NCBI RefSeq assembly: GCF_037975245.1
Contig: NC_092571.1
Span: 20,048,917 to 20,112,916 of the forward strand
Direction of reading: 5' to 3'
DNA: 64,000 nucleotides
Origin: Apostichopus japonicus
Lineage: Eukaryota; Echinodermata; Holothuroidea; Aspidochirotida; Stichopodidae
Shown here: piece after piece, positions 35,608 through 48,530 of the stretch
Position numbering within the stretch: the stretch's first letter is position 1
How the letters are laid out: each line of letters begins with the position of its first letter
The notes under the pieces: generated by a model
Told to the model about the DNA's origin: nothing
Database searches by the model: none
The model's input: only the letters and a program-made list of their open reading frames with translations
Translations under genes and position numbers: made by a program

Positions 35608-38600
35608 TCATTCAAATGTAAAGCTGAGTCCTGTCCCTGCAAGTTTTTGTCGAGAAAGCTCATCGAATTTCTCACTCTGGGTCACCGTAAACCAATTCTT
35701 CCAATCACCGACAATGCCTGAATAGTCAGAAAGAAATCTTAAGTAAGTTTTGGGGTTTTAGATTCAAAATGGTTGTGTAATAATTAAACGTTCATTTGTG
35801 GAATCATTTATAGTGGTGCCTTTGTTTATATGAAATTATTTCATTAGAGTCTCATCTACCAAACGTACTATGCACGTGTCTATATATACAGCTGTACAGA
35901 GGCTCCAACATCGCAGCTATGTTATTCATATGTTGATTCATCATTGACCAAGCGTATGGACTACATTGTCAAGGGGTTTTAGTTAGTATATCATAATATG
36001 TATATGTTCTTGTTCAAACTCAACCTCAAAAGACATATGTCTACCTTTCAAGTCCATACTTTGCACATGAGGTCGAATACAGAAATACATTTGTCACATT
36101 TAGTATGAAGTTCAGTTTACCTTTACGCAGAAATGTCAAATGATTTGCGTTTGACTTCTTCCAATTAGTGCCTAGTCCGCCTTCACTATCCGGGTTGACG
36201 TTGGGGTTCTTTCTCATATTGTTGAACGTAACGTTTTCACAGATATTATCCAATTGTTCATCGGTCAAAGACTTGGCTAAGAATTGACTCACTTCTAACA
36301 CGGACGCTCTCAAATCCTGTCAATAAAATACAGAGCGCAGTAGTATGAGAATGGTTAGCGTGCTCACTTATTTATAGGCTACCGCAAGACTATAGTCTTA
36401 CCGTCTCAGTCGTTTTCTTGGCCTACAAAGTCAACCTGTTAAGTTATCAAGTTGCAAAATAGCAGAATATATAAATAAATAGAAAGCAAGGTTTGTCCTC
36501 TATTTTGACCAGATTAATTAAAAGACTTCTAATCCACAATAAAATGAAAATCTAAACAAAGGCACTGAAAGTAAATAAAAAGTAGTTCCATCAAAGCCCG
36601 CATAGTGAGCTTTTAACTTCAAATTATACTAGTTATATCTTTTTACCTTTTTCATATCTTCATATTTGATGAAAAGTACATTTGTCTCATTCCGTCTCTC
36701 CCACCAATAAATGTTATGCTCGAACCAATCGCCGTGGGGAACTGTAAAAACAACAAAAGCAACAACAGTTGCTCTAACAATTGTGCAATTGATAAGGTAA
36801 TATACGTGAACTAGTAAAAACAAGTACTCTAAATTAATGTGTTCCCCTTTAGTTTCTACCTACTCAAACAGTCACAGAAAACATAATTCCATCAACAGTA
36901 GTCAATATACACTATATATAGATGGACGGACGGACGGACGGCTAGAGTATATATGCAGTGATATATAGGTTAAAATAATATACTTACGTAGACCTTTGCA
37001 AAACTGATCCAAGAATTCATCCCATCCTGCATAGTTCGGTAAAGCTTTATTTATGTTACAAAAATGGAAAAAAGAGACGGCGGCGTCTTTTGGATTTCGA
37101 GCGACGAAGATTTGTTTTGGTGTTTTCTCTGTTAGTTGTCGGGGTAAAAGTCGGGGCACGAGGTGAGTTTTAAAGAGCCTTGGATCGGTGCTGTCTTGGC
37201 CTTCAGACAATGTGTACTGCCCCTCTGAGTCTGTGTCCTATCGTGCAAGATGGGAAGCATAAGTAAATCAGGTTGGGATGTGTTCGTATTGTCTTGGCCA
37301 TTGTTCATGAGAATATTAAATTCACTTTAATTGACGAAAAAGTGAATGGAATTTATACCCTCTTTAGAAGCATTTTTTGCACTTCCAGGAATAAAGACTC
37401 CACAACTTGGTAGTTTGATTCTTCTGCAATTTTGAAAGAAGTCACACATGTAGGCTACAAAATCTTTAGATATACAGTAGAATTTGTACTCATAGTCTGT
37501 AATAAAGTTTGTACTTGAAGAATCAGCTTGGCTTAAAAATTGAAAAGGTTAAGGAAGGTGGTACTTTTTGAAATCTAAATGTCTTAATCAGGCGCGTAGC
37601 GAGGAATTTGCCAAGGGAGGGGCGAACCTGTAGGCAAACTATCAGAGCCGTTAATATGGCTGTGCAAACTATCAAAGTGTAAAAGTAAGTTGGCCTGACG
37701 TTTCGATCCTAGCAGGATCTTCTTCAAAGGCTAAATGACAATTAACAGTAACAGAAGGGACAAAAACACACACAGAATACAGACAGGTTAATGAGCATGC
37801 ATGGTGAACACAAAGAGATAGATGTATCTATCTATCAAACTATCTAAGCGTAGCGCCACCATATTTTGGCGCGAAGCGTACAAGAAAATTTTGGCCGAAA
37901 ATGCATCCCAGATCGCTGGAAATGGCACTTTCCAGGCCTTGTAAGTTGCATCTAAGCATTTTCTATTTTGGAATTACTAGCGATATCATAAAAACATACA
38001 ATAAAAATATGCTCAAGGGGGGAGGCGGTAGCCCCTTTGCCCCCCCCCCCTCCCCCTTGGCTACGCACTTGGTCTAAATGTCAATCATAGAAGTTTGTGA
38101 GATAAGTGTCTTAAATTAACCACCTTGAATGGACGATGGATAACTAAAATACACAAATTAAAATCTAACGAACAAGTAAAGGGGATACATGAAGGACGCA
38201 GATAATCTATACAGAAAGAACCAGTTGCCAAGAACAGCATTGTCCAAGGAGCTGCTGAAACGACTGAACAATTATTAAGCAGCATACTTTGCAAATGTGA
38301 CAGTGATACGCCTGGCCTGGGTGTGACTGGAGTAATGTACACAGTTGTTTATGGAACAATACGATAGGCTATACGTTTTGGAAAATTAAATTAAGTTTCG
38401 CCTTTTTTTCTTTACCTGCACATTTATTGAATGTTCAAGAAATATCCATTTACGAAACAAATGTTGGTCATCACCCTGTTCTTCTCCGCGTATGATTTGT
38501 ACAACCATGTGCTGCATCCACGTAGTGCCTGGCAAAAAAAAAAAAAAACACACACGCACGTAATTATTACGCAAGACACACCAGTGCATGCTTGTACGCA

Positions 38601-41600
38601 TACAGACAACATTAGGAAAAGGTCATTTTTATAAGTCTCACGATATGTAGAGAATGATGACACAAAATTTAAAATAGGAAAGATTGAGGTGTTTAGGTTC
38701 TGGGTCAAAGGTCAATTTAGGTCATAGGTCGAATTGACCTAAATTGTGCGAACAAGAATGTCGTGAACTCCTAAAATGTAATTCCGATCACGGTCGAACG
38801 TGGTGGTTAGGTTAATAACCATCAAAACTGCTGCCTGCGTGATTGGTGACTTCAATTACCAAACAAACTGTATCTTCAGCCATTATCTGCTCTGTCAGCG
38901 TGTTAGGAAAAATTATTAAAACCACGAGATATGTAAAGAATAAAGGGACAAACTTTAAAATAGTACTGATGTAATTGTTAAGGTTCTAGCTCAATGGTAA
39001 ATGTAGGTCAAATTGGCCTAAATTGTGAGAAGGAGATGAGATCTGGAACTCCATGGATTGCCATCTTGTTTTTACTTCACCCTGCCACATTTATGAAAAG
39101 CAGTCTCAATGCTGGACATCTCTTGCTTAAAAACTAGCTGGCTTAGACTTATCTGACACATGAAAGTATTCTACTTTGTGAGTTGAAAACCCCATCTCAA
39201 TATCTTATTATCTAACTCGAGATATGGTTGACCGAATGTAACCTATTTTAGACTGGCTGATGTCTCGAATATTCCAGGGGGTGTATCGTAGTACAGGTGC
39301 GTATCCAGGGGCGGGCGTTGGGGGCGCGCGCCCCCCGGGTAAGGAAAAGAGGAGAGAAAAAAAGAGAAGAAAAAGGGAAAAGGAGGGAGTAGAAGATAGC
39401 CAAGACCTCGGGAAGAGAAAGAGGAACAGTCATAGTTAAAGCGCTGATCCCTATTATATACACAGGGTAGCCAGTGACAGATCAAGGATTACGGAGCGGG
39501 TGTGCGCCTCACCCTACCCCTTACACCGACAACTCCATTTTTGACGTTTCCATATTTCCTCTCTCACTATATAAATACTATATATGGTCTATCATAACGC
39601 GCGTGTGTGTATGGACGCCTTAAACAATTGTACGATTGTTCTATATGGAACCAACTGTGGCTGGTCTTGAACTCGACCGAGTCGTCGGGGAACATGACGC
39701 ATTTCGGGAAGGGGGAGACCGCCCCCCCCCCGAGTAAATTTTCTTTATGACATCGCTAGTAATTTCAAAATAGACAATGCTTAGATGCAACTTACAAGGC
39801 CTGAGAAGTGTCATTTCCAGCGATTTGGGAGGCATTTTCGGCCAAAATTTTTATTGTACGCTTCGCGCCAACTCATGGTGGCGCTTCGCTTAGATAGTTT
39901 GCCTACCGGCTTCGCCCCTCCCTTGGCAATTACTCGCTACACGCCTGTTCGAGTTTGTAAAGCAAAGAGCAGATATAACATCGTATCAGTGAGCATTGCA
40001 ATGCATGTTCCACGATGAACAGCCTCAAAAACTGTCTATGTGTGTAGTCAAAGGCGTAGGAGCCCAAGCGCGCGTTCACTACATCGATGCCAATATCATA
40101 CCAGCAAGCATCGGTCATTACATTGCATGGCATCGTGTACCTTACGGTCCGTGAAAGTTACACAGTATACCGCCGGATGCTAATGTAAACAACGAAATGT
40201 CTTATGTAGATGGAGAAAAAGCATACAGATCCATTTATGTCAAAACTCTCTTTTACAGTAGTAATGTCGGTCAAGCTTACAACTTTATTTTAATTACCAA
40301 GGAGAATTTTTAAGCTATTCATTGCTATTTATTTTTCTTTAAGTAGGTGCCCGAAGAAAATGGGAAAAAGTTGGTTGCGGGGGGCACTCCTACGGGACCT
40401 ACGCCTATGTGTGTAGTGTTCGGTTTCGATATACCTGATATCGGAAATATCTGCTATTTTTCATTTCCTTCAACCAAGTTTTATAATAGCCATTATAAGA
40501 GGTTTTAATATTTCTACACCAATAAATTAACGGTGTCTGAATTTTTAAAAAATTTCCTGACAAACATTCTTCATCATTCTTTCCTCTACTCGTGCAATTT
40601 TGACCTGTCTTTTAGGGGTTCAAGGAGGTTTTTTCTATATTGGTTGTCCATAGATTGAATTTTGTGCAACATTATGGGTATGTTTTCAAGTGATTTTATT
40701 CACGAGAAATGTGAATTTTCAAATTCTCAACAAATAATTGGCTTAAAACCTTGAAAAGTAGGGCTTTCGGATATTGTAGGCCGTGACGTAGAATCACCTA
40801 CAAAAGCAATGATCCATAGGACATGCAATGAGGTCGAACATGATGTGACTGGTGACAATCTTCAAAAAGGTTATGGATGGGGGAAAGAAACTTTTGGGAA
40901 ATACTTGGTTCTCAGGCAAAAGTGTACATCTGGTTGCTCATTTTCAAACCCAAGAAGTGCCATTTCCGGTGATCTGGGGTATCAAAACCAGAAATTTTCT
41001 TGTACGCTCCGCGCCAACCGATGGTGGCGCTCCGCTTAGATAGTAATTCGCGCCCCCCCCCCCCCGGGTTAGAAAATCCTGGATACGCGCCTGTAGTAGG
41101 TCGACAGTGATGTTTTCACGATATATTGCCTTCAAAAGCTTTCCTTCGTGTGATGTATTCGTGAAACGACTGTCTCTTTTTAAATATTATTTTCCTCTGT
41201 GAATAAGTCATATACAAGTTATAAAGAAAAAAAAGAATAAACAGTTTCAGCTAAATTGGCGTAATGACATCATGCACACTGCTTGCCAGATGTATTCACA
41301 AATTACCAATAAGGTGACATACTCCTATTAGAGTCTATATCAATCCGCCCGAATGTTCTCAGGAAAAGTGCCAAAATGCAGTAGGAGAACATCTTTTTTG
41401 ATATGTTATCAATCAGGATCTTGTTTAATGTGGCTTGCATGAATGGAAGTACATGTAGTGCAAAACTTGGGTCAACTGAGGTCAAGGGCGGCGGAACCGG
41501 GGGGGCACAGGGGGCACGTGCCCCCCCCCCCACTTTTCCTCAGGTTAAAAATGTGCCCTTTTTGTACATAAAAATTGAGGTGTCTCAGGTTAGCAAGAGG

Positions 41601-44203
41601 CCAGGGAACCAGAATGAACACTCGGGAAGGGCCGTTTCCGGCCATCTGAGGGGTTTGTAAAACCAAAAATTTTCTTGTACGCTCCGCGCCAACCGATGGT
41701 GGCGCTCCGCTCAGATAGTCGTGCATATAACTTTGCAAATCCTGGCTATGCCCCTGACTTTTAATGAATTTCTGTGGGTCAAACTCAAAGCTATTTCGAA
41801 TGGAAAAAATTTGTTAAGATATTGACAAGAAATAAACTCTAATTCGGAAGATTCCTACATTAGCAATTAGCATGATTTCATCCATTTTGTCTCAAAAGAA
41901 AACTTGTTCCTTGTTTCCCAATTTGCACATTGGATATTGCAGTGCAGCATTATTTCCTTGGGGGGGGGGGGGCGGGGCGTTGATGGAGTGATGTGTATAC
42001 GCAAATAAGATAATACAATAAGAGTTATAAAGGGTATTAAATATAAGGCTGCATCAGTCCAATCGAATTTCTGCAAAGTGCCCTTTGATGTCGGTGCCCC
42101 CCCAGATTAAAAGTGCTTCCGCCGCCCTTGATTGAGGTAATCGTATACCCCTTTAGGCCTCCCAGGAGCAGCGTACGAAAATTGTTTACTACTGAGTGCA
42201 GAGGTCTGTTTACAAGTGACGGAAACTTTATGCATCTGATATCAAAAAAATCTTTATAATCATGACACGTTAACTTGATGGTGCAATGAAAGGCCAGCTT
42301 GTCAGCTATCCTGTGATGGGTATAGCGTTTATCTAGTGAACACTTCCATCTAGACTTAGAGACCACATTACTTTTGTGATTTAGTGTGTAAGTCAATGTG
42401 GCCTTTAACGGGCGTATGCTATACCTTAAATTTGAATAGTTCGTATCTTCACCTTACAAACTGCTACGAGGAAGTGGTTTGACCTAAAGATGCAGCAAAT
42501 ACCCAGCTGTGTTCATAAACAGGGTAATATCTTAAATAATTGGCGCACATGGATGGACGAGTAATCATTGTTTAAGATAGAAAGGGAGTGAGGGGGTGAT
42601 AGGTAATAAGTGGGGTGCATAAAGTGGCTGAAAACAATAGGTAAAGTGATTATTACATCTTACCCGATTTAGGCCAGGTGATAACAAACACATCTGTCCC
42701 TCGAACGTTTAGTTCACGAATTCCGTTGATATATCGCTTCTTCACAAAACCAGGCAAAACAGTATTGCCTTCAACTAGAACATTTGACTTTATTTGCTGC
42801 GGCAGCTGAAGGTAAACTGACTCTTTAAGAAAATATGAAAACATGTAAAAAAGGGTTTGGTTCCAAATCTACGAAAGAGTTTGGACGACAGAGAATAAGT
42901 TCTTTTTGAAACCGTTGCGCAACCACGTACGGCGCTCCCCGGAATAAAATAAAGTGGTGCAGCTCCTCAACCCCCCCCCCACCCCACCCCACACCAACTG
43001 ACAGATAGAATATTACAACAGCAACAATTAGTGGCATTCAATACATATATATGTAGTATATGTATGTGCTGTGCAACCTAATAGTTGAAGACACTTTTTT
43101 CAAAAGTTGCAAAATATATAGCACCATTTTGTACTCAGTACCACTCCATTATACCAACATTTCTCAAAGGGGTGTAATCCTTAGAACCCACCTCTAGACG
43201 GCACTGCAACCCCCTCCCCTCCCCTCACCACTCGCACACCCGTTCACCCCGCTTCTGTCAAATGGTTGCTTCGCTGTTAGTTTCTAAGTATCCTTCAAAC
43301 GTTTTGGAAGCTTTTGCACTATACCATCCCTTTAAATTAAACGGAATGTGAAATTGTTCTTACGCTCACAGGCACATTCATAATATCCAACCCAACCTTG
43401 TGTGAATCCTCAGATTTAAAGTAGGAACAACTGTGCCATTGTTCAAGTGTTTCCAAGTTGTACAATATTATGTGGCTTCTTCTTTTATTTTATTTTTTCT
43501 ATTTTTTTATTTTTTATTCATTCCAGTATATACATATACAATTTATAAAGAGGAGATATAATACGTCAACAAGAAGAATAGCTAATATAAAAGGGAAAAG
43601 GTTAAGATGATAGGATATCATATTAAATACATCTATACACATACAACAGTTACTGTAATACATAAAACGATATAACAAACATACTACAACAAACATTCTA
43701 AGTGCTCGGATGGAATGTATAAAGCAGCACGGTATAGGAAAGCGTTTCTGTAAACTTGTGTTCTGTATTTTGTCACGATGTGTGGATTTCTTAGATTTCT
43801 GTTCGATTTGTGCAGGAGACTTTTTAGTACAGTATACAAAGGGTGATTCTGATCACTGTAAATCTTATTAGCCATTCTTGTAACTCAGTACGTTCTTACA
43901 GCAGCATTTACTTTTTTTCTAAAAATATATTGTAATCTAAATGAAAGATAGCTGATGTAGTATTTAAGAAACTTCATTATTCTTTCTTTGCTGTTTTGCA
44001 GTATAAAATGCTATACCAGACAGGCACTGCATTTGTACAGAGCAGTAATTACAGATGTAGTATCGTTCCCGGTAGCATGTATAGGTTAATTGTAAAATCT
44101 GGGGCTATGTAGCCTCAACGCGGACAATGTTTATTTATAGGACATGCCAAGTCATCCACTCAGACTAACAATAAATTGACTTACCTCGATCGCAGTTTGC
44201 CAT
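35608..44203 (-). CDS. Cytosolic sulfotransferase (7 coding exons, 313 aa)
   Basis: Transfers sulfate from PAPS to hydroxyl or amino groups of small acceptors. Exons in order: 44185-44203, 42664-42822, 38416-38528, 36988-37237, 36647-36741, 36121-36316, 35608-35717. All junctions are GT-AG, phases agree, and the 942 nt end in TGA. WPKSGTTW at residues 56-63 is the PAPS 5'-phosphosulfate loop. FKTHL (119-123) carries the catalytic histidine H122. RNPKDAAVS (144-152) binds the 3'-phosphate. PHGDWFEH in exon 5 matches the family GS/DWF-H block. RKGIVGDWKNWFT (276-288) is the C-terminal PAPS motif. KNWFTVTQSE (284-293) fits the KxxxTVxxxE dimerisation motif. The length is slightly above the usual 285-305. 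Exon 1 codes only six residues plus one base (MANCDR); it rests on a perfect GAG|GTAAGT donor and matching phase. An alternative start inside exon 2's upstream sequence (ATG at 42844) exists. Substrate class cannot be told. Introns 2 and 3 carry several transposons. Confidence 0.93.
37589..38071. mobile_element. hAT-like TIR element with nested hammerhead-like repeat (sulfotransferase intron 3)
   Basis: The left end CAGGCGCGTAGCGAGG mirrors the right end CCTTGGCTACGCACTTG. The flanks GTCTTAAT (37581-37588) and GTCTAAAT (38072-38079) match at 7 of 8 positions, as a hAT 8-bp duplication would. The body shares AAGCGTAGCGCCACC and GGCGCGAAGCGTACAAGAAA with 48233-48530 and with pieces inside 18248-20051 and 39294-41093. 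A hammerhead-like repeat (37677-37830) splits it. Confidence 0.75.
37677..37830 (-). repeat. Hammerhead-like dispersed repeat, copy 2
   Basis: On the minus strand it reads TTTGAAGAAGATCCTGCTAG then GATCGAAACGTC, with the same GATCC/GGATC stem as copy 1. The flank shares AACAGTAACAGAAGGGACAA and ACAAAGAGATAGATGTA with copy 3. Confidence 0.6.
39294..41093. mobile_element. TIR DNA transposon of about 1.8 kb, copy B (5-bp target duplication)
   Basis: The ends CAGGTGCGTATCCAGG (39294) and CCTGGATACGCGCCTG (to 41093) are the same as copy A. The 5-bp duplication TAGTA flanks it (39289-39293, 41094-41098). The internal order of sequence matches copy A throughout, with several indels; one extra stretch near 39565-39655 is absent from A. 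It lies in sulfotransferase intron 2. Confidence 0.82.
41483..42130. mobile_element. hAT-like TIR element (CAAGGGCGGCGGAA ends), copy 1
   Basis: The left TIR CAAGGGCGGCGGAA (41483) mirrors the right TTCCGCCGCCCTTG (to 42130). The flanks ACTGAGGT and ATTGAGGT match at 7 of 8. Body sequence is shared with 53615-54268. Long C and G runs lie just inside the ends. Sulfotransferase intron 2. Confidence 0.8.
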
Positions 44204-45676
44204 CTTTCCGTAGAAGTATATATTCCAATGGATTAACGTGGAGTCAATAACGTACCGTTAGCCTGACATTAAGGGTTACGTTAAATGTCAACATGTACTC
44301 TGTACTTGTGATCAGCATATTTTGGCAGACATTAGATAGATAACCTAAGTAAATATGACGTCATCAGAATGCAAAAGCCGTATGTCATGTTGATACATGA
44401 TAATGCATGTGAGGCGATGCGTTGGTGTGCATGTGGCGCTGTTGGTGTTTAAACAAACACGAGAACAAAACTGCGATGAATTAATTTCATACTTGGTAAT
44501 AACGGAGGCAACTTAGTGACTATACGGAAGAACCCTATCTGTTTTTCATAACTGTGAAAGGTCATATGTGGTTTACAGACATCAACATCTGTTAACGCAA
44601 AAATCCTTTAGTTAAGCTTCAATGAACATTATAATAATAGGAAGGTCCATTTTAGTGACGAATTCTACTTTTTTCATGGAAGTCAAAGGTCATTATAATT
44701 CAAAATAGGTAAAGGCTAATAACCTTCATACTCGTTTGCTCCCAAAGGAAAGCTAGAATGAACTTGATTCTAAGCATGTTGATCCATGTTAGTCAGTACA
44801 ATAACATTGGATGGTGTCAGATGGGGGGGGGGGGCGGGAGTGGCGTCGCCAGACATGTCAATCTAAGGATTGTTGCACCCAAATGCGGCACACGCCATAT
44901 CACCATTTCGAGGGATTTATGTCGATTGATCACTTTAGTTATGTCAAAGACGTATGTTCTTATTACGCGCCGGGTACTTTCTTACCGTTCAAGCAAAGCG
45001 CCACCATTTAGGATGAGTGGCTTCAGTATATGTCGAATGACGTCATTCTCCCTATTTCAATACACGTTCTGACGTCCTCGGAACTTAGTGACGGATTCGG
45101 TGTTCAGCTAATGGAGCAGTTAATCTTGGTAAGAAACATATAATGGTCTATAGTTGCCCATGGTTCTACAACCGGGTGTAAACGATAAAGGGCTTCAAGG
45201 GGAGAAGTGCCACACAGCATCAGGGGCAGCTTTTATATGAGGTTTAAACTTGGCTTGGATGCAGAGACGCAACTATAAGCCTCCCAAAAAAAATCTAGGC
45301 GGCCTCAGCCTATCCACTGGCGAACTACAAAAATAGTGGTTGCGTCCCTGCTGGAATGTTGATGAAAAACAGGCCCTACATGTGGTGCCAAAAATGTGGT
45401 CAAGTTTATACTATTTTATATACAGCTTACATATATACAGCTTAAACCTTTTTTCTTTTCTTATTAAAAGGCTCATTAATATTGCTGACAATATCTGTTT
45501 ATTATTCTGTTTGGTGTCTCATCTACGCTTGTATTGTCTTTTACATGAAACTTCTCGTTATTTTGCTCTCCTGGTGACGATGTTGTGTTAACATGCTTTG
45601 ACAACACGTTAGAATTTATGTTTAATGTCACATCAATGTTGATGAAAATATCTATGCTTACTATTCTGTTTGGTTT

Positions 45677-45812
45677 AAAAGTAAGTTGGCTTGATGTTTT
45701 GATCCTAGCAGGATCTTCTTCAGAGGCTAAAAAAAAGTAACAGTAACAGAAGGGACAAATACGCATAATAGAGACAGGTTAATGAGCAGGGTGAACACAA
45801 AGAGATAGATGT
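45677..45812 (-). repeat. Hammerhead-like dispersed repeat, copy 3
   Basis: On the minus strand: CTCTGAAGAAGATCCTGCTA then GGATCAAAACATC. Unlike the other copies it keeps the C of a CUGANGA box but has AAAAC in place of GAAAC, so it too looks dead. The downstream body matches copy 2. Confidence 0.6.
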
Positions 45813-48232
45813 AAGGGGATTAGTAGGGGATTTGGTCGGTAAATGGCTCCAGCGGGTGGTTAGTTTTTTTTTCTCTCGGTACTAGCCGCTCCTATACATA
45901 GTTACGTCACTGCTCGTCAAAGTGTGTTATTGTGAACTAACTAACAAAGTATTACGGTTTCACTACGAAAAACGTTCATTAGCAATTAAAATCAACTTTA
46001 GAGGCACTTAAGGTGGCAATAACTGAACATTGTATCCCGCTTATGTTCTCTAACTAGGAACAGAGGAACAGAATGGGCTAGTGGTGCGAGGGAGTCAGTT
46101 TCTATTCCCATCATCTTGTCAACTAGAGATGTACTCCACCCACGGCATCATTAAACGATGTGATGACTCGCGCACCAAGAAACGTCTCATGCCGGTAATC
46201 TGACCTAGTTTCGAATGAGGTGTAACAGAAGTGTTAGACACCACCATCGATCCCAGAAAATACACACACACACACAGCTTGCTACCGTCGGTAATTAGAC
46301 ACTATATATGCAGCTACGGTCAATATCCACAACACAGTGTACATATTGTCTTTGCCTTTGTGCTATATTTTCTGCATCTGCATAATTAAGTGTAATTGTC
46401 TATTGTTGATGTTTCCTTGTGTCTGTTTTCCCAATATCTGTCTTTTGTTCAAGGGGACCTTACATTTAAGCTAGTTATAGCTTCTTTGGATTCCCCTTAA
46501 CCTATTTTATCATTTACATTCATCATTTCTTTAGTTTCAAGCTGCGTAAATGTACTAAATCTTATCCCACATTTCTGTATAACTATTCATACTTATTATG
46601 TTAAGCGACGATGGATGAAAAAAATTTTTTTGCAAACCAAAAATCAAATCATATAATAGCAGGGATGGACATCTCAGGTCTTAGATAAAAGATAACAAGG
46701 TATCGCGTTTCATTACTGTCTGCATTTTGTAGCGACACGAACAAAACGTCACTTGCAAGGAACGGAAAGTTAACTTTTTTTTCAGATGGCGGCACGCGGT
46801 TTTGGGGCGAGTCTTCAATGCCTTTAAGCGGGGTCCTATCATTGAGCAGTATCCATATCATATGTAGTAGATAAGGAATGACATGCTATCAAAATGATTC
46901 ATTTTTATTTCATATTCCGCTATACCCTCATAGCACGGCGTCCGATTTTTGTTTTCGACAAGCAGTCAAAAATTTGGACATAAAATAGTCGAATTTTTCC
47001 ATACCCCGCCTGGGCCGACCGGGGCGCATTTACAAAACTAAGCCTTTTCTTCTGATGAAGACGCTAGACACCGCCAGCTCTCTGCCTTCTTAAATCTCAA
47101 TAGCTTTCAAGTCTACTGCTTTGTACAAATATTATTCACTTTCTCTTTGGAGAAAGACCTAGATGAAAGTAGAGGAAACCATTTAGAATCGACAGATGGG
47201 ATAAATATGTTAATTGGAGTCGAGAGAGCGAAGAAAGAAAATTGCTTACTTATTGCCAAGAAAAACATAACATTGCTTGTGTAGGTTAATGTATTAATGT
47301 TATAGCGCTTGACGATTATCCGATCCTAATGTGATATTCGTCAAAGGTATACCTCCCACGCAGTAAAGCAAGTTCTTCAGGTCATTAGTTTTGAATATTG
47401 GCCAAATCATATATTTCCTTAACAAAAGAGTCACATTGTTTCTACATCGTTGCTCATTTCGCTTCCTCCTTCATCGACAATAATATCTTTAATTTTGCAA
47501 TAACATGAATACAATTTTGCTAAATGGTTGATAATGAATTATAAAATACACAGTCATTATAATTGCTAGGACTGTTTGGGTGGGATACAAAACAGTTCGT
47601 CTATGTTTTAGGATTTCAACAGGTCATGAGAAACGCTGTTTTTTATCATCATCATCATCATTATTATTACTATTTCTTTTTTCCTTTTTTTTTTGGGGGG
47701 GGGGGGGGCGGCTCAATGTTAACTATTGATTACTAGCAGTCACCTGCAAAGGATTTCAAAGGTGGGCGCCGGGGGGGTGGGTGTCAATATTCTAAATGAT
47801 TTAGGTAGAGGCATGAATGTTGATGGAAGTTTTGGCATCGTGGGCGCTGAGAAGTGATCTAATTCTTCCCGACTAACTGTAATAACAAACAAAAAACCGA
47901 CTGGACGATTCAAACCTCCCCCCGCCCCCCCCCCTCCGACGGGCGATGGAGTTGAAGAAGCCATACCCACCCCTTCTATGCGCATGCCGTTGATAACAAT
48001 GTATAACTATATATAAACTAATAAAACTTACATAATAATGAGCTTTGAGGTACTTTTAAAAAGTCACCAACGCTCACTCTGCCTGGGCACGAAAACCAAA
48101 CAACTTGACCCCCCCCCCCCCTTTTAAATCAAGACTGTTGCATTATGGGTTGGATGACATTGAGAGAGAAAAAAAACATGCAGGCCTCCACATAAGACTA
48201 TTCTGATTTGTTCACCAGAAAACCGCATTATC

Positions 48233-48530
48233 CAGGCGCGTAGCCAAGGGGGGGGGGGGCGGAGGGGGCGACTGCCCCCTCCCCCTTGAGAATATTTTGT
48301 TTGTATGTTTTTATGATATCGCTAGTTATTTCAAAATAGAAAATGCTTAGATACAACTTACAAGGCCTGTGGAGTGTCACTTCCAGCGATCTTGGAGGCA
48401 TTTTTGGCCAAAATGTTCTTCGCGCCAATTCATAGTGGCGCTACGCTTAGATAGTTTGCAGAGCCATACGGCTCTGATAGGATGCCTACAGGTTCGCCCC
48501 TCACTTGGCGAATTCCTGGCTACGCGCCTG
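48233..48530. mobile_element. Short TIR element, CAGGCGCGTAGCCAAGG ends
   Basis: The left CAGGCGCGTAGCCAAGG mirrors the right CCTGGCTACGCGCCTG. The flanks GCATTATC and GCAATATT match at 6 of 8, a worn 8-bp duplication. About 300 bp long with a G run and a C run near the left end. Same family as 37589-38071. Confidence 0.75.

Noticed and set aside
42653-42844. ATG at 42844 as the sulfotransferase start
   Set aside because: Possible, but a consensus acceptor inside it (TTCTTAAAG at 42823) matches in phase the GAG|GTAAGT donor at 44185; kept only as an alternative.
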